A DNA stretch of 64,000 bases. Origin: Struthio camelus. Its lineage: Eukaryota; Chordata; Aves; Struthioniformes; Struthionidae. The notes under the pieces were generated by a model, which did not search any database, had not been told where the DNA came from, and saw only the letters and a list, made by a program, of their open reading frames with translations. Position 1 is the stretch's first letter. Each line of letters opens with the position of its first letter. Positions 61,240 through 64,000 of the stretch are shown here, piece after piece. The DNA is taken from contig NC_090968.1 of the NCBI RefSeq assembly GCF_040807025.1, positions 1,116,001-1,180,000 on the forward strand. Direction: 5' to 3'. Position numbers and translations under genes: made by a program.

Positions 61240-64000
61240 GCGGTCCCCGTCCCTTCTCCCTCCCAGCGCCATCGCCCTGGTTCGTGTCTCCGTGCCGTTT
61301 TCCCGTCTCTCGCTGCACTGACAACAGTGGGCAGCCCGAGAGCCAAAAAAATCCCCCTTTGGATTAATTTTGGTGTGCTCCCTCATGGATCTTCTCTGAA
61401 CACAAGGAAGGTTTTGCTGGCCAAGCTTTTTTGTCCTCCCCGTCACTCCTGGCTGGATATCCACATGGGCATAATCCAGTGGAAAATATCCTTTAGAAAT
61501 TTGGGGGCCACAATGCAAGTTTTCTGTGGGGACCGCAGAAGCCAGGGACAGGGTTTTGGTTGCAACTCAGATTTTTGGTTGTTATCTAGCAGTCGTATGT
61601 GCCAAAAAAAAATCTCAGTCATTTCCTAAAGGGCCCAAAGCGGTGGATTTTGCATAGGTTTTGGAAGCCTGGGGAGGTCTGGAGGAGAAGAGACTATACC
61701 AAAATACATGTTTCACAACCCCGAAACAGTGAGAGCTGCTCAGAAACAGGTGCAGCAGTTTTCCTTCAGAAAACTGAGTTTTGCCAACATGAAATGTTTG
61801 ATGGGTTATGGAGGTTTTGCAGAAATTTTTACTCAGTGGTGTGCCAAAAGAAGAATCGCTTCTGCTTTCTGGATTTTGTTTTCTGAGAAATGTCTCTCTT
61901 TTCATCCCCTTTTGTCTAAAGCTGTAAGTTTATGACATGTATATGGGTATATTTAATATTTTAGTTGCTGTGATGTGGTTTCACTGGGGCCATTCGCACC
62001 AAGCAGGACCCCTTTGCTTCAGAAGGTTTTGAATCGCTCCGGCTATCCCAAATCGGGGTTGTTGCAGATGGATCAGGAATTGTGCTGTGCGTCCAGCGGT
62101 GGATTTCCACTTCAGGAAAGCTAACAGCTCACTGAGAAATAAAGGCATCGTTGTAGGGAGCCAATACCTTTTTATTAGGTATTGGGACTTTGCTTCCCCA
62201 GAAAACCCTTGGGATCCTTCAGCGAGCGGTGAAAGGGCTCCTTTGGTCTTATGAACATACACTCAAAAGGGCAGGGGGAAAGGTGTGCAAACTTGGCTTG
62301 TTGGGAACAAAATCACAAGGGTTTGTGCTTTGTTATTTTTATTTTTTTAAAGCACGTGAGTTGTTTCAGCATGACAAATTCTACTAAGATGAAGGAAGTT
62401 GTGAACCTAGATTTTTCACTGGATATAGCTTGGATTGAAGGTTTGGCCCTCTGTGCTCAGCAGTGGCCAGGGTGAGATCGCTGTGGCCGTTGTATCAGGA
62501 GCCGCCGGCACCATCTCTCCCTCCTCGGGGTGGAAATCAGCCTTCTGAAAAGGTCTTCTGCGAGACAGAGACGCTGGAGAGATGCCTGACAGATTTGCAC
62601 AGGGCAAGGAAAGGGCTCGCTTGCTTTAAAGCCAAACATCTCTGCTCTTCAAGCCTGCAGCGATTTCTGCAAGTAAAACAGCGATGACTTTTTCAGCTTC
62701 TCAAGCTGTCGGACGACACCATCATTAAATATATCCCCAGCCGCGACGGCGTTTGGAGATTAAAAACACGCAGTTAAGCAACGACTCCAGCAGAAACCAA
62801 ATGAACAGGCCAACAGATTGATGTGAGAGCAACAAAAGTGCCGTGAAGTGGGATTGGTGAGAATGATTGTGGTCGTTTTTACCCCAAATCCTGCCCCATG
62901 CCATCGGTTAGGAGCAGCCCTGGCCACTGGGACAACATGGGGTTGCAAACTGCCCCGCACTTCGTGCACGCGCCGCAACGCTCATGCGCGCTCCAGGGTT
63001 TGCAGCAGCCTCCAGAAATCAGCAGGTGAAAAAGAAATAAATAAATAACCTCTTCTCCAGAGTTTTTTTTTTCCTCCCTCTAAGTGTCAAGCTGCCAGCT
63101 GTAACGCAGAGGCTTTTTCCAGCTTTCTGAAGCCTGTTTCCCTGCTTTGCTTTCAGATCTCTGATTAGAAATGTGCTTGCAAAGCCAGGCAGTTTCTTTG
63201 TCTCTTTTCTGGCTCTCTGAAATGCAAAATAACCACTGTCGCCGCGGGGAGCCACGAGCGCCCCATCACGATACGCTGAAATAACCAGACACGCACCGAG
63301 CACCGTGCACAGCAGTGGCAGGGCAAACCCAGCTCAAACAAGCCAAAAAAATGCTGCAGAAGGCAGGGAAAGGGGCTCCAAAACCCAAATCCCAGCCCAA
63401 AGCTATCTCCTCTCCCCATGAGACTGATAAAAACCTCAGGTTTGCTTCCTAGCATTTTGGGATCGCTCTTCCCCACCAGGAGCACAGACCAAGGAGCAGC
63501 AAATCCCCATTTCCATATAAACCTTGAGGTCCACCCGGTTGCTCGGAAGTGCAACATTAACGCCCCGGTTTCAATCCCTCCCTGGTGCAGAATAAAAACA
63601 GCAAAAGCCAGCTTAGGTCCTGCTTCCCCCCACCCCCCAAATAAATAAATAAAAAAAAAAATCAGACAGTTTTGCCAAAAAGGAGCTCCTAGTTTCTGCT
63701 CACCATTAAAAAAAAAAAAAAAAAAAGGCTTTTCAGGCTCAAATAATCTGTAACCCGCTAGTCACTCAATGCTGCCCCAAAGCCCGTCTCCAGCTCAGTA
63801 ACAAACGCAGCACCCTGAGCACTTGCATTTTCAATTTAGTTTGTGGCGTTCGGTTCGCGGGACAGCTAATAAGAGTTATTCCCCTAGCAGCATCTCCATC
63901 CAAAGAAGCGCAGCCCTCCCACCCCGAGCGGTCTCGCTCTGACGGTCGGGCTTGCCTACCGGTAAGTCGAGGTGGATTTTGCTAAATAAACATTTCTTGA
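61240..64000 (+). other. TACR1 3' UTR and downstream flank
   Basis: These 2.8 kb follow the TACR1 stop. AT-rich stretches and AATAAA motifs (62138-62143, and later around 63041-63050 and 63590) suggest the 3' UTR ends here, but the true site is unknown. A/T tracts occur at 63639-63661 and 63706-63727. No further gene is visible up to the right edge. Confidence 0.6.
62138..62143 (+). terminator. Candidate TACR1 polyadenylation signal
   Basis: AATAAA 0.9 kb after the stop codon. Later AATAAA motifs occur within A-rich repeats, so this is the first isolated canonical one I found. Confidence 0.45.

Overview
The window reads as vertebrate nuclear DNA, most likely from a bird and probably from a gene-dense, GC-rich microchromosome. 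It has multi-exon genes with GT-AG introns, CpG-rich segments, many long poly(A)/poly(T) tracts and short microsatellites. Its only recognisable transposons are CR1-type LINEs that end in the ATTCTGTG octamer repeats typical of avian and other reptilian CR1. A turtle or crocodilian source is not formally excluded. Nothing bacterial, plasmid, CRISPR-like or viral was seen.

Three genes can be reconstructed exon by exon. (1) Positions 201-7942, minus strand: the first five coding exons (237 codons) of SLC4A5 (electrogenic Na+/HCO3- cotransporter NBCe2). The gene leaves the window at the left edge. (2) Positions 12286-30550, minus strand: a complete eight-exon, 321-residue tetraspanin of the TspanC8 group, closest to TSPAN15. 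(3) Positions 44619-61239, plus strand: a complete five-exon, 411-residue TACR1 (substance P / neurokinin-1 receptor). Every junction was checked for splice dinucleotides and reading phase, and all are consistent.

Layout: SLC4A5 5' end with a truncated CR1 in intron 2 (about 3573-4818); 4.3 kb intergenic; TSPAN15-like gene; 14 kb divergent intergenic interval with a 40-bp tandem repeat close to the tetraspanin start and a 1-kb GC-rich minisatellite reaching the TACR1 start codon; TACR1, whose first intron holds a 3.3-kb CR1 (about 47470-50758); 3' UTR and downstream sequence to 64000.

The genes do not form a pathway. The most interesting point is their arrangement. A TSPAN15-type gene head to head with a tachykinin receptor mirrors the TACR2-TSPAN15 pair of human chromosome 10, which suggests an ancient duplicated gene pair whose tetraspanin member is not known to me beside mammalian TACR1. 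Other points are an NBCe1-B-like N-terminus on SLC4A5, a two-module minisatellite in the TACR1 5' region, a 46-bp near-perfect palindrome at the edge of the truncated CR1, and an unusual FDDD reverse-transcriptase motif shared by both CR1 copies.

Coordinates come from reading the sequence by eye. Family assignments rest on remembered family sequences and not on a database search.
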